Shown in pieces: positions 26,992 to 35,470 of a stretch of DNA of 57,259 nucleotides. Position numbers and translations under genes: made by a program. How positions within the stretch are numbered: position 1 is the first letter of the stretch; each line of letters begins with the position of its first letter. The notes below the pieces were generated by a model. It was not told the DNA's origin. It was given only the letters and a program-made list of their open reading frames with translations, and searched no databases. The stretch is from positions 1-57,259 of the forward strand of contig CALBEV010000185.1 of NCBI GenBank assembly GCA_937891045.1, read 5' to 3'. The stretch is from an uncultured Burkholderiales bacterium. Lineage in GTDB: Bacteria > Pseudomonadota > Gammaproteobacteria > Burkholderiales > Burkholderiaceae.

Positions 26992-27036
26992 TTTCCCCTT
27001 AAGACAAGGGAAATATCTTGACCTATGGAAACGTAA
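26992..27036 (+). promoter_or_regulatory. Upstream region of the second RelE-type pair
   Basis: TTTCCCCTT (26992-27000) and AAGGGAAA (27006-27013) form an inverted repeat with one bulged base. TTGACC follows at 27018-27023. GTAA-N3-TTAC overlaps the toxin start codon. These may be operator and promoter parts; no firm -10 was found. Confidence 0.3.
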
Positions 27037-27393
27037 ATGTTACCTTTAATTGTTTTTCAAATTCAGGAACTGCTGCTAGAAGACGACACCAACCCCTTTG
27101 GAAATTGGTTTCAAAGGCTTGACCCCGTCTCTGGCGTCAGGGTGCAAGTGGCCTTGGCGCGAATAGAGCAGGGAAATTTAGCCAGCATCAAGTGGTTTGA
27201 AGGCATTGGCGAAATCAAAATTCATTGGGGGCCAGGGTTGCGCATCTATGTGGCAAAGATGGAAATGCACATCATCTTGCTATTGGGTGCAGGCACAAAA
27301 GGCACGCAAGACAAGGACATCAAGCAGGCCCTTCACCGATGGCAGCAGTTCAAAAAACGCAAATCAGGCAAAGGAAACCAGACATGGCATTGA
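27037..27393 (+). CDS. RelE/ParE family toxin (addiction module killer type)
   Basis: 118 aa. The pattern DPVSGVRVQVALARIEQGNLASIKWFEGIGEIKIHWGPG, of which GIGEIKIHWGPGLRIYV is the clearest part, matches the small killer-protein subgroup of the RelE/ParE superfamily. The late strand MHIILLLGAGTKGTQDKDI is also diagnostic. It is expected to act as an mRNA interferase. Its last 10 bases overlap the antitoxin gene. Toxin-first order is usual for this group. Confidence 0.85.
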   Translation: MLPLIVFQIQELLLEDDTNPFGNWFQRLDPVSGVRVQVALARIEQGNLASIKWFEGIGEIKIHWGPGLRIYVAKMEMHIILLLGAGTKGTQDKDIKQALHRWQQFKKRKSGKGNQTWH

Positions 27394-27704
27394 CCAAAGA
27401 TTTCAAACAAACGGTGATGGTGCGAATTCAGAACGAGCCCGCCTATGCACATGCACTGTTGCAAGAGGCCACTACCTTGTTGCTGCAAGGCGAACCACAG
27501 ACGGCCAAGTTGTTGCTGCGCGATCTCATCAACGCAACCATGGGCTTTGAACACTTGGCAGTTGATGTGCAAAAACCTGCAAAAAGTTTGCACCGGATGT
27601 TGTCGGGTCAGGGTAACCCCACCATGACCCATCTGTCGGCCATCTTGGCTGCTGTGGCTGTGTTCATGCAAGTGCAGGTTCAAACCAAAGTCATCCGCGC
27701 CTGA
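27384..27704 (+). CDS. Addiction module antidote protein (HTH)
   Basis: 106 aa from the ATG at 27384; the reading frame extends further upstream but inside the toxin gene. The N-terminal part ALTKDFKQTVMVRIQNEPAYA and the C-terminal HTH (VDVQKPAKSLHRMLSGQGNP, HLSAILAAVAVFM) match antidote proteins paired with killer-type toxins. It would bind toxin and promoter. A methyltransferase gene starts 22 bases after its stop. Confidence 0.82.
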   Translation: MALTKDFKQTVMVRIQNEPAYAHALLQEATTLLLQGEPQTAKLLLRDLINATMGFEHLAVDVQKPAKSLHRMLSGQGNPTMTHLSAILAAVAVFMQVQVQTKVIRA

Positions 27705-27726
27705 TACCCGCCTTACCATCCCCCGC

Positions 27727-28521
27727 ATGAACCAAACCACCAGCACCTTGGCCCAATTTGACGATGTCGGTGCGCGTCGCATCGAAGCGGTCTACCTCAC
27801 GCCCGACGGGGTGGCGCAGCGTCAGCAGGTGTTGCAACGCATCGCGCCGCAAATTGGCGAGCGAATTTTGGACATCGGCTGCGGCCCCGGCCTCACCAGC
27901 CAAGCGCTGGGGGAGGCGGTGGGCGCGTCGGGCAGCGTGCTGGCGGTGGATATTGCAGAGCCCATGTTGGCGCTGGCCCGCAAGCGTTGCCAAGCCTTGC
28001 CCCACGTGCAGTTGGCCCATCTGGATGTGACGCACTTACCACAGCCCGATGCCAGCTTTGACATGGCGCTGGCCACGCAGGTGTACGAATACGTACCGGA
28101 CATCGCCCAAGCTTTGCAAGAACTGGCGCGGGTGTTGCGCCCAGGTGGCCGGGCCTTGTTGGTGGACACCGATTGGGAATCGGCGGTGTGGGCCAGCCGT
28201 GACGACACCCGCATGCGGAAGGTGTTGGACACCTGGAACCAGCACATCCCGTGGCCGCAGTTGCCGCGCAGTTTGATGCAAGCCTTGAAGCAAGCAGGCT
28301 TTAAAAGCGTGCAAGTGGAGGTGATGCCTTTGCTGAACACCCGCTTTGACACCAACACCTACAGCGCGGGGATGTTGGAGGTGATGGGGGCTTTCGTGAC
28401 TGGGCGCGATGGCCTCACAGCCGAAGACGTGGCCGATTGGCAAGCCGATGTACGCAGCATGGACCAGCACACCGGTTATTTCTTCAGCCTAAACCGTTAT
28501 GTGTTTGTGGCCACGCGTTAA
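27727..28521 (+). CDS. Class I SAM-dependent methyltransferase
   Basis: 264 aa. A Rossmann-fold methyltransferase. Motif I is LDIGCGPGLTSQALGE (about 48-63), motif II VLAVDIAEPML, the post-motif region HLDVTHLPQPDASFDMALATQ, and RVLRPGGRALLVD closes the core. The C-terminal part would bind the acceptor. Relatives include ubiquinone and arsenite methyltransferases, but no residue set points to one substrate. Its 3' end overlaps the convergent ABC exporter gene by 4 bases. Confidence 0.82.
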   Translation: MNQTTSTLAQFDDVGARRIEAVYLTPDGVAQRQQVLQRIAPQIGERILDIGCGPGLTSQALGEAVGASGSVLAVDIAEPMLALARKRCQALPHVQLAHLDVTHLPQPDASFDMALATQVYEYVPDIAQALQELARVLRPGGRALLVDTDWESAVWASRDDTRMRKVLDTWNQHIPWPQLPRSLMQALKQAGFKSVQVEVMPLLNTRFDTNTYSAGMLEVMGAFVTGRDGLTAEDVADWQADVRSMDQHTGYFFSLNRYVFVATR

Positions 28522-30308
28522 GCGTTGTTGAATTGCAGCGCCGCCAAGCTGGCGTACAAGCCGCCCTTGGCCATCAACGCGGCATGGTTGCCTTGCTCCA
28601 CCAAGTGGCCGTGGTCCAACACCCAAATCACATCGGCTTGCTGAACCGTGGCCAGGCGATGCGCAATCACCAGGGTGGTGCGGCCTTGCATGGCGGTCTC
28701 CAGCGCGGCTTGCACCATGCGTTCGCTGTGCGCGTCCAAGGCGCTGGTGGCCTCGTCCAGCAGCAGCAACGGTGGGTTCTTCAACATGGCGCGGGCAATC
28801 GCAATCCGTTGCCGTTGGCCACCCGACAAGCGCACACCGCGTTCACCCAAAAAGGTGTCGTAGCCCTGCGGCAAATCAACAATGAATTCATCCGCAAACG
28901 CGGCTTTGGCAGCGGCCAACACCTCGGCATCCGTGGCATCGGGGCGGCCATAGCGGATGTTGTCCATCGCGGTGCCCGAAAAAATCACCGGCTCTTGCGG
29001 CACGATGCCAATGCGCGAACGCAGGTCGTGCAAAGCCATGTCGTTGATGTTGACGCCGTCCAACAAAATTTGACCGGCTTGCGGGTCGTGAAAGCGCAGC
29101 AGCAAACCAAAAAAGGTGGTTTTGCCCGCGCCACTGGGGCCCACAACGGCCACGGTTTGGCCGGGTTGAATGACGCCACTCAGGCCCGACAAAGCCAAGG
29201 TTTGCGGCATTGAGGGGTAGTGGAAATCCAAGCCCTGCATGGCAACCGACGAGCCTTGCACTGGCCACGGTGCTTCTAAGGGCGCAACAGGGGAACGGAT
29301 GTCCGAGCGGGTGTGCAAGAGTTCCATCAGGCGCTCGGTGGCACCGGCGGCACGCAGCAAATCGCCATAGACCTCACCCAGCACGGCAAAGGCACTGGCC
29401 AACAAAATCACATACACCACGGTTTGGCCCAATTCACCAGCGCTCATGGTGCCGTCGCGCACGGCCAACGTGCCTTGGTACAAGCCCCACAGCAGCGCAG
29501 CACTGCTGGCCAAAATGATGAAACCCACCAAGGCCGAGCGGGCCCGGGCGCGGCGCAATGAGGTGCTGACCGCTTGCTGGGTCGAGTCGGTGAAGCGCTG
29601 GGCTTCGCGGGTTTCGGCGGTGTAGCTTTGCACCACGGGGATGGCGTTCAACACCTCGGCGGCCATGGCACTGGCGTCGGCCACACGGTCTTGGCTGGCG
29701 CGTGACAACTTGCGCACTCGCCGGCCCAAGCTCATGCTGGGCCAGACCACCAGCACCAACAAGGCAATCACTTGCAGCATCAGCATCGGGTGGCTGTAAA
29801 CCAGCATCAACAAAGCGCCCACGCCCATCACCAGATTGCGCAAACCCATAGACAGCGATGAGCCCACCACGGTTTGCACCAGCGTGGTGTCATTCGACAA
29901 GCGAGACAGCACTTCGCCGGTTTGCGTGGTTTCAAAAAACGCCGGGCTTTGCTGCAGCACATGGCCATACACCGCGTTGCGCACATCGGCCGTGATGCGT
30001 TCGCCCAGCCAAGTGACGGTGTAAAAGCGCAGTGACGAAAACACCGCAAGTGCCGCCGCCACCAAGAACAACTGCCCAAACTGCCCCGCCAAACGAGCGC
30101 CGCTATCCGGGCCGCTCAGGCCTTGGTCAATCAGCAGCCGCAATGCCAAGGGAAACGCCAAGGTGGTGCCCGCCGCCAACAGCAAAAACAGCCCTGCCAA
30201 GGCGATGCGGCCTTTGTAAGGTTTGACGAAGGGCAGCAAGCCAGACAGGGATTGCGGGGAGGCGGTGGCAGGGGAGGGGGTGGTCATGGGATTCACAAGT
30301 GGGCTCAT
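28518..30308 (-). CDS. ABC exporter, fused membrane and ATPase domains (MsbA-like)
   Basis: 596 aa. Six membrane helices in the first 320 residues form an ABC type I exporter half, then an ATPase: Walker [11 protein letters not shown]-loop IVPQEPVIF, signature LSGGQRQRIAIARAM, Walker B LLLLDEATSALD and H-loop VIAHRLATV. It should act as a homodimer moving lipid, peptide or drug outwards. The ATG at 30308 overlaps the stop of the Fic gene (ATGA), so the two are translationally coupled. An alternative start is the ATG at 30287. Confidence 0.88.
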   Translation of the reverse strand: MSPLVNPMTTPSPATASPQSLSGLLPFVKPYKGRIALAGLFLLLAAGTTLAFPLALRLLIDQGLSGPDSGARLAGQFGQLFLVAAALAVFSSLRFYTVTWLGERITADVRNAVYGHVLQQSPAFFETTQTGEVLSRLSNDTTLVQTVVGSSLSMGLRNLVMGVGALLMLVYSHPMLMLQVIALLVLVVWPSMSLGRRVRKLSRASQDRVADASAMAAEVLNAIPVVQSYTAETREAQRFTDSTQQAVSTSLRRARARSALVGFIILASSAALLWGLYQGTLAVRDGTMSAGELGQTVVYVILLASAFAVLGEVYGDLLRAAGATERLMELLHTRSDIRSPVAPLEAPWPVQGSSVAMQGLDFHYPSMPQTLALSGLSGVIQPGQTVAVVGPSGAGKTTFFGLLLRFHDPQAGQILLDGVNINDMALHDLRSRIGIVPQEPVIFSGTAMDNIRYGRPDATDAEVLAAAKAAFADEFIVDLPQGYDTFLGERGVRLSGGQRQRIAIARAMLKNPPLLLLDEATSALDAHSERMVQAALETAMQGRTTLVIAHRLATVQQADVIWVLDHGHLVEQGNHAALMAKGGLYASLAALQFNNA

Positions 30309-31453
30309 TGACTGAGCAAATCAATATAGGCCGCATAACTGTAAGTGCGGTTCTTTTTCAGGCCAGAAAGTTCTTTCACCATGCCTAAATCTTCCAACAA
30401 CTTGATGGCAGCGCTGGCGGTTGGGAAAGTTGTTTCCAAAATTTTGCACACCCGATCGACGGTGAATCGGGGCATGGTGGGAAGCAACTCAAACAAGCGG
30501 TAACTGATGGCATTGGCTTTGGGATGGGCCAACAACCGCTTTCTGTCGTTGGTGACCAAACTGGCCACCGCGACAACCGCGGTCTCGGATTGGTGCGCGG
30601 CACTTTGCACAGCTTCCAAGAAAAATTGAACCCAAGCTTCCCAGTCGCCTTCGGTCCGAATGCACGACAAGCGCCGGTAGTACTCCGACTGGTGTTGTTT
30701 CAAAAAACCACTGAGGTACATCAAGGGCTCAGGCAAGAGTTGCCAATGCTCCAGCAAGATGGCAATGAGCAATCGGCCAATGCGGCCATTGCCATCCAAG
30801 TAGGGATGAATGGTTTCAAATTGGGCATGCACCAAGGCAATCCGAACAAGCACGGGCAGGTCTGGTTTATCTGCATGGATGTAGCGTTCCAGATCGGCCA
30901 ACAAGCTTGGTACCTGATCCGCAGGTGGCGGCACAAACACGGCTGTGCCTGGGCGCGCCCCGCCGATCCAGTTTTGAGATCGGCGCAACTCGCCGGGTTG
31001 TTTGCCTGTGCCACGCACCCCGTTGAGCAGCAAGCGATGGGCCTCACTCAGCATACGCACACTGATGGGCAAGCCGGTATCGCTGCGCAGTTGTTCTTGG
31101 GCCCAGTTAAAAGCCTGCAGGTAGTTGGTCACTTCTTCCACATCATCCGTGTTGGAAATGGCCAAACCAGCTTCCTCATCAAACAAGTCGATCAACGTCG
31201 CTTGAGTCCCTTCAATCTGGGATGTCAACAAGGCTTCTTTGCGGATGGCGCTGTAGAGCAACCATTCGACCGAGGGAACCAAACCCGCCACCGCGGAGAG
31301 GCGTTGCAAGGCCGTCAAGGCTTCTTCATTCAAACGTGCCCAGACGGCAGCATCTAGCGCAGGCTCGGCAGGGGGCAAGCCATGCGGAATAAATGCTTTG
31401 ACAGGCTCACCTTGGGTGGTGGTGATGGCATAGGTGCCAGTGATGCGGGACAT
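30305..31453 (-). CDS. Fic family protein with inhibitory motif
   Basis: 382 aa. A Fic domain with the catalytic motif HPYLDGNGRIGR (216-227), expected to transfer AMP or another phospho-group to a target hydroxyl. The N-terminal autoinhibitory motif TSQIEG (78-83) contains the Glu that blocks the active site in class II proteins. A C-terminal winged-helix part follows (RFTVDRVCKILETTFPTASA). Several clinical and environmental Fic proteins have this layout and act as regulators. It overlaps the ABC exporter start by 4 bases, an uncommon partnership. Confidence 0.88.
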   Translation of the reverse strand: MSRITGTYAITTTQGEPVKAFIPHGLPPAEPALDAAVWARLNEEALTALQRLSAVAGLVPSVEWLLYSAIRKEALLTSQIEGTQATLIDLFDEEAGLAISNTDDVEEVTNYLQAFNWAQEQLRSDTGLPISVRMLSEAHRLLLNGVRGTGKQPGELRRSQNWIGGARPGTAVFVPPPADQVPSLLADLERYIHADKPDLPVLVRIALVHAQFETIHPYLDGNGRIGRLLIAILLEHWQLLPEPLMYLSGFLKQHQSEYYRRLSCIRTEGDWEAWVQFFLEAVQSAAHQSETAVVAVASLVTNDRKRLLAHPKANAISYRLFELLPTMPRFTVDRVCKILETTFPTASAAIKLLEDLGMVKELSGLKKNRTYSYAAYIDLLSQ

Positions 31454-31650
31454 ATGAAAGCAGGCTTTGATTCGATGTCGCCATATTAAAGATTTTTTTA
31501 ATACGTGTCAATCATTTTAAAGCTGACTTTAATTTGTAAAAACTGCCAGTATTGTCATGGTTTGTTGATTTCAAGGTGAACGGCTACTTGCATCACTAAG
31601 GGTATGGGCATGCCACCCGCTAAGATGCCCCATCCATGAACGGCCGCGTA

Positions 31651-31848
31651 TCAGACAAAACACCACAAACCGGTGCACACCCCCGTGGTGAGCTGGATCA
31701 GAACGTCTATCAGGCTGCCCAGCAAAAACAGCGGCAGCAACACATACACACCAATCCAAAACCCCGCCTGCCAGGTGTAGCGCGGCTCGGTAATCCGGTG
31801 GCCCATGACGGTTTCCAGTTTTTGGCGGCTGAACAGTTTTTTCAACAT
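31651..31848 (-). CDS. Small membrane protein, unknown function
   Basis: 65 aa. It has a basic start (MLKKLFSRQKLETVMGHR), then one long or two short hydrophobic segments (about 28-65, FWIGVYVLLPLFLLGSLI). The C-terminus LWCFV is apolar. No family was recognised. Coding is supported by the typical positive-inside start and the frame lacking better rivals on this strand. It is divergent from the acyltransferase gene by 29 bases. The 200 bases between it and the Fic gene are AT-rich and probably hold the Fic promoter. Confidence 0.5.
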   Translation of the reverse strand: MLKKLFSRQKLETVMGHRITEPRYTWQAGFWIGVYVLLPLFLLGSLIDVLIQLTTGVCTGLWCFV

Positions 31849-31877
31849 GGGCGAATGCTACCCAATTGGGGCCGCCC

Positions 31878-32801
31878 ATGAAGCTGCAATGGGACGGCAA
31901 CGACTTGGGCACCTGGGACGTGGCCCACGCCCAAGCCTCAGGCGCTTTGCAACAAGACTGGGCCTACGGCTCTACCCGCGTGGCCATGGGCTCTTCTGTG
32001 TTGCGTGGCGTGGTGCATGCCGATGGCGTGCCGGTGGCGATGGCGCAGTTCATCGTGCGCCGCTTTGGCCGCTGGGCTGGTTTTGCGCTGTGCTCGCGCG
32101 GCCCCATCTGGCTGCAAGCCTTGAGCGGCAGCGACAAAGCCCGGGCTTACCAAGCCATGCGACAAAGCATTCCGCTGCCGGGCTTGCGTTTTTTGATGAT
32201 CACGCCAGACGAGCCGCAAAGCCCAGCGCTGGGATTGCCGCATTTGCGCCGCATCATGACCGGCTATGCCACCGTCATGCTGGATATCAGCCAGCCCATG
32301 GACGCGCTGCGCACCAACTTAGACCCCCGCTGGCGCAGCCCCTTGAGTGGTGCAGAAAAATCCGAGCTCAGCATCCACCGCATGGGCACCAACCCCGGGC
32401 AATACCGCTGGTTGTTGGACGCCGACATGCAACAACGGGTGACAAGGGGTTTTCAAGGCTACCCCGATATCTTTTTTGAACGCTATGCCGAATCGCGCAA
32501 GCAACCGTCGAAAAACATCTTGTCTATCCGCGCAGACCTGGGCCGCGACCGGGTGGCCGCCATGATGTTCATGCTGCACGGTGAAGCCGCCACTTACCAA
32601 GTGGGTTGGACCTCAGACGCTGGCCGCAACTTGCATGCACACCACCTGATTTTGTGGAAGAGCATCGAAGAGCTGAAAGAACGCGGCATCCGGCTGCTTG
32701 ATTTGGGCGGCGTCAACACCGGCCGCAGCGCTGGTATTGCACGCTTCAAAATGGCCACTGGTGGCGAAGTCAAAGTGCTGGCGGGCAGTTACTTTTTATG
32801 A
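31878..32801 (+). CDS. FemAB/GNAT-like acyltransferase
   Basis: 307 aa from the ATG at 31878; an in-frame TTG at 31866 is less likely. The sequence fits the FemAB-like double-GNAT group (lipid II glycyltransferase relatives): an N-terminal half with GSSVLRGVVHADGVPVAMAQ, and a C-terminal half with AAMMFMLHGEAATYQVGWTS, HHLILWKSIEELKERGI and LDLGGVNTGRSAGIARFK. It may attach an amino acid or acyl group to a cell-envelope molecule. Its stop overlaps the ccmA start by 4 bases, so it heads the ccm operon. Confidence 0.65.
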   Translation: MKLQWDGNDLGTWDVAHAQASGALQQDWAYGSTRVAMGSSVLRGVVHADGVPVAMAQFIVRRFGRWAGFALCSRGPIWLQALSGSDKARAYQAMRQSIPLPGLRFLMITPDEPQSPALGLPHLRRIMTGYATVMLDISQPMDALRTNLDPRWRSPLSGAEKSELSIHRMGTNPGQYRWLLDADMQQRVTRGFQGYPDIFFERYAESRKQPSKNILSIRADLGRDRVAAMMFMLHGEAATYQVGWTSDAGRNLHAHHLILWKSIEELKERGIRLLDLGGVNTGRSAGIARFKMATGGEVKVLAGSYFL

Positions 32802-33424
32802 GCCAACACCTGCTGCAAGTTGTGGATGTCAGCTGTGAGCGGGGCGGGCGCCCATTGTTCAAACCTGTCAGCTTTGCTTTGTCTGCTGGCACGGCGCTGC
32901 ATTTAGAGGGCGACAACGGTGCTGGCAAAACCACCTTGCTACGTGCCCTCAGCGGCTTGTCTACCTTGGCCCAAGGGCGGGTGCATTGGTGTGGCGTTCC
33001 CGTGGTTGATCTGGCGTCTGGGTTCAAAAGCGAGTTGCTCTACCTCGGTCATGCATTGGGTTTGAAAGATGAGCTGTCGGCATTTGAAAACGTTCAGCTC
33101 AGCGCCGCGATGGCCGGCCAAGCCTTGAGCCGCGACCAAACGCTGCACGCATTGGCTGTACAAGGCTTGAAAAACCGCGCCCATTTGCCTTTGCGGGTTT
33201 TGTCACAAGGCCAGAAACGCCGTGTCGCATTGGCGCGTTTGCAACTCGCCCATGCCAAGCTGTGGCTGTTGGATGAACCTTTCGTGGCCTTGGACAGCGA
33301 TGCAGTTCAGGCCTTGCAGTTGTTGTTGCAACAACATTTGGCAAAAGGTGGGGCCTTGATCTTCACCAGCCACCAAGCGGTGCAGTTGGGCGTGGATCTG
33401 CAAAGTCTTAGGTTGCAAGCATGA
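32798..33424 (+). CDS. ccmA: Heme exporter ATPase CcmA
   Basis: 208 aa. ATP-binding subunit of the CcmABCD complex that releases heme-loaded CcmE at the inner membrane. Walker A GDNGAGKTTL, signature LSQGQKRRVALARL and Walker B LWLLDEPFVALD are in order, followed by the H-loop FTSHQAV. The family is shorter than typical ABC ATPases, as here. The start overlaps the acyltransferase stop and the end overlaps ccmB by 4 bases, showing a tightly coupled operon. Confidence 0.93.
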   Translation: MSQHLLQVVDVSCERGGRPLFKPVSFALSAGTALHLEGDNGAGKTTLLRALSGLSTLAQGRVHWCGVPVVDLASGFKSELLYLGHALGLKDELSAFENVQLSAAMAGQALSRDQTLHALAVQGLKNRAHLPLRVLSQGQKRRVALARLQLAHAKLWLLDEPFVALDSDAVQALQLLLQQHLAKGGALIFTSHQAVQLGVDLQSLRLQA

Positions 33425-34086
33425 ACATCTTCTTCACTGTGGTGTTGCGCGACCTGCGTTTGGCCATGCGGCGCAAATCCGAAGTGCTGAGCGCCATGTT
33501 TTTCTTTGTGGTGGTGGCCGCATTGTTTCCATTGGCGATTGGCCCCGAGCCAGCCATGCTGCGTCAAATTGGCCCCGGCGTGTTGTGGGTTGGCGCACTT
33601 TTGGCCAGCATGTTGGCCTTGTCACGGTTGTTCGAAGTGGACCACCGCGATGGTGCCTTGGAACAAATGATCTTGTCCCCACATCCTCTGTGGCTGTTGG
33701 TACTGGGGAAAATAGCCGCTCATTGGCTTCTCTCTGGACTCCCCTTGGTAATATTGGCGCCTGTTTTGGGTTTGCAATTCGATTTGTCAGCAGAAGCATT
33801 GGCGCTCTTATCGCTCACCTTGCTGTTGGGTACGCCAGTGTTGTCGTGTATCGGCGCCATTGGTGCTGCACTCACTCTAGGCGTGCGCGGTGGTGGTGTG
33901 TTGATTTCCTTGTTGGTGCTGCCATTGTTTGTCCCTGTTTTGGTATTTGGGGCTGGCGCCGTGCAAGCCCTGAACACGGGATTAGGAGCGCAAGCCCATA
34001 TCTCGATTTTGCTGGCATTGTTGTTGCCAGCGCTTTTTTTCAGCCCTTGGGCATGCAGCGCTGCATTGCGCATCGCTTTGGAATGA
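33421..34086 (+). CDS. ccmB: Heme exporter permease CcmB
   Basis: 221 aa with six hydrophobic segments. CcmB is the membrane partner of CcmA. The N-terminal FTVVLRDLRLAMRRKSE followed by the first helix, and the FEVDHRDGALEQMILSP cytoplasmic segment are characteristic. PFTTVFxL-like residues in the last helices are replaced by a run of Leu and Ala. It overlaps ccmA by 4 bases and ends 4 bases before ccmC. Confidence 0.92.
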   Translation: MNIFFTVVLRDLRLAMRRKSEVLSAMFFFVVVAALFPLAIGPEPAMLRQIGPGVLWVGALLASMLALSRLFEVDHRDGALEQMILSPHPLWLLVLGKIAAHWLLSGLPLVILAPVLGLQFDLSAEALALLSLTLLLGTPVLSCIGAIGAALTLGVRGGGVLISLLVLPLFVPVLVFGAGAVQALNTGLGAQAHISILLALLLPALFFSPWACSAALRIALE

Positions 34087-34090
34087 GTTC

Positions 34091-34840
34091 ATGACGATTC
34101 GCTGGTTCTATTACGCTGCACCCCAAACGTTTTATGGGTTGGCTGGCCGTTTATGGCCTTGGTTTGCGGCCTTGGCCACGGTATTGGCCGCGGTAGGTTT
34201 GTGGATCGGTTTTGCCGTGGCACCAGCAGACGCCCAACAAGGCGAGGGTTACCGCATCATCTTTGTGCATGTGCCTGTCTCATGGATGTCCATGATCATC
34301 TACTTGGCCATGGCTTTTTGGAGCATTCTGGGTTTGACCTTCAACACCCGTTTGTCGGGCATGATGACCCGGGCTCTGGCCCCCACCGGCGCCATGTTCG
34401 CTTTTCTATCGCTGTGGACGGGTGCTTTGTGGGGCAAGCCGATGTGGGGCACTTGGTGGGTCTGGGATGCCCGCCTGACCTCCGAATTGATTTTGTTTTT
34501 TCTCTACTTGGGCTATATGGCGCTCACCTCGGCGATTGACGATGTGCGCCGCGCCGATCGTGCGGGTGCACTCATCGCCATCGTGGGTGCGATCAATGTG
34601 CCCATCATCTATTTTTCAGTGACCTGGTGGAACACCCTGCACCAAGGTGCATCGGTGTCGCTCACCCGTTCGCCCAGCATGGCCTCGCTCATGTTGTGGG
34701 GCATGCTGCTCATGGCTTTGGCCTGTTGGATCTACACGTTGGCGATTGTTTGTTACCGGGTGCGCTCACTCATCATTGAGCGCGAAAGACACGCCGATTG
34801 GGTGCAAGCGTTGCCCGAGGTTGCAGGAGTGAAGCCATGA
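34091..34840 (+). CDS. ccmC: Heme exporter protein CcmC
   Basis: 249 aa with six membrane helices. CcmC presents heme to CcmE at the periplasmic face. The tryptophan-rich WWD motif GTWWVWDARLTSELILFFLY is present, flanked by heme-ligand His residues in IIFVHVPVSWMSM and TWWNTLHQGAS. Length and order fit the family. Its TGA overlaps the ATG of ccmD. Confidence 0.94.
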   Translation: MTIRWFYYAAPQTFYGLAGRLWPWFAALATVLAAVGLWIGFAVAPADAQQGEGYRIIFVHVPVSWMSMIIYLAMAFWSILGLTFNTRLSGMMTRALAPTGAMFAFLSLWTGALWGKPMWGTWWVWDARLTSELILFFLYLGYMALTSAIDDVRRADRAGALIAIVGAINVPIIYFSVTWWNTLHQGASVSLTRSPSMASLMLWGMLLMALACWIYTLAIVCYRVRSLIIERERHADWVQALPEVAGVKP

Positions 34841-35007
34841 GGTGGGAGAGTTGGGCCCAGTTTTGGGACATGGGTGGATATGGGCTTTATGTCTGGGGCA
34901 GCATGGGCATGACTGCGCTCTTTATCCTGCTTGAAATTTGGCAAGCCCGGGTCGCCCATCAACAAGCGTTGGCCTTGGCGGCCACAGAATCACAGGACAA
35001 GACATGA
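34837..35007 (+). CDS. ccmD: Heme exporter protein CcmD
   Basis: 56 aa from the ATG at 34837, which overlaps the ccmC stop. One membrane helix ([20 protein letters not shown]) is preceded by the family motif [14 protein letters not shown] and followed by a charged C-terminal helix. CcmD is a small factor that helps holo-CcmE leave CcmC. Its stop overlaps the ccmE start, so it would be easy to miss. Confidence 0.88.
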   Translation: MRWESWAQFWDMGGYGLYVWGSMGMTALFILLEIWQARVAHQQALALAATESQDKT

Positions 35008-35456
35008 ACTGGACCCCGCGTCGCAAACGCTTTGCGCTCATTTTGGGTGGCTTGATGGTGCTGGCTGCGGCGGCGGCTTTTGTGCTCAACGCCTTCCAAA
35101 GCAACCTGGTGTTTTTCTTCACACCTTCGCAGGTGTTGAAGGGTGAGGCGCCTGTCAACAAAACCTTTCGCATCGGCGGCATGGTCAAAACCGGCAGCTT
35201 GCAGCGCGATGGCACCGAGGTCAGTTTTGTGGTGACCGACACCGCACAAGACATCACCGTACGCTATACCGGTTTGTTGCCCGATTTGTTCAAAGAAGGC
35301 AAGGGTGTGGTGGCGCAGGGCAAAATCAATGAACAAGGCGTCATGATGGCGGCCGAAGTGTTGGCCAAGCACGATGAGAACTACATGCCGCCTGAGGCGC
35401 AACATGCACTTGACCAAGCTGCCAAAGCGCGTGCAGCTCAATCCGCTCAACCCTGA
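35004..35456 (+). CDS. ccmE: Periplasmic heme chaperone CcmE
   Basis: 150 aa from the ATG at 35004, overlapping the ccmD stop. One N-terminal membrane helix anchors a periplasmic OB-fold domain. The heme-binding His lies in [12 protein letters not shown], the HxxxY form, near residue 124. [12 protein letters not shown] and [16 protein letters not shown] are family motifs. The tail after it is Ala-rich. It receives heme from CcmC and passes it to CcmF. Confidence 0.94.
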   Translation: MNWTPRRKRFALILGGLMVLAAAAAFVLNAFQSNLVFFFTPSQVLKGEAPVNKTFRIGGMVKTGSLQRDGTEVSFVVTDTAQDITVRYTGLLPDLFKEGKGVVAQGKINEQGVMMAAEVLAKHDENYMPPEAQHALDQAAKARAAQSAQP

Positions 35457-35470
35457 AAGTCTGGCTCTTT

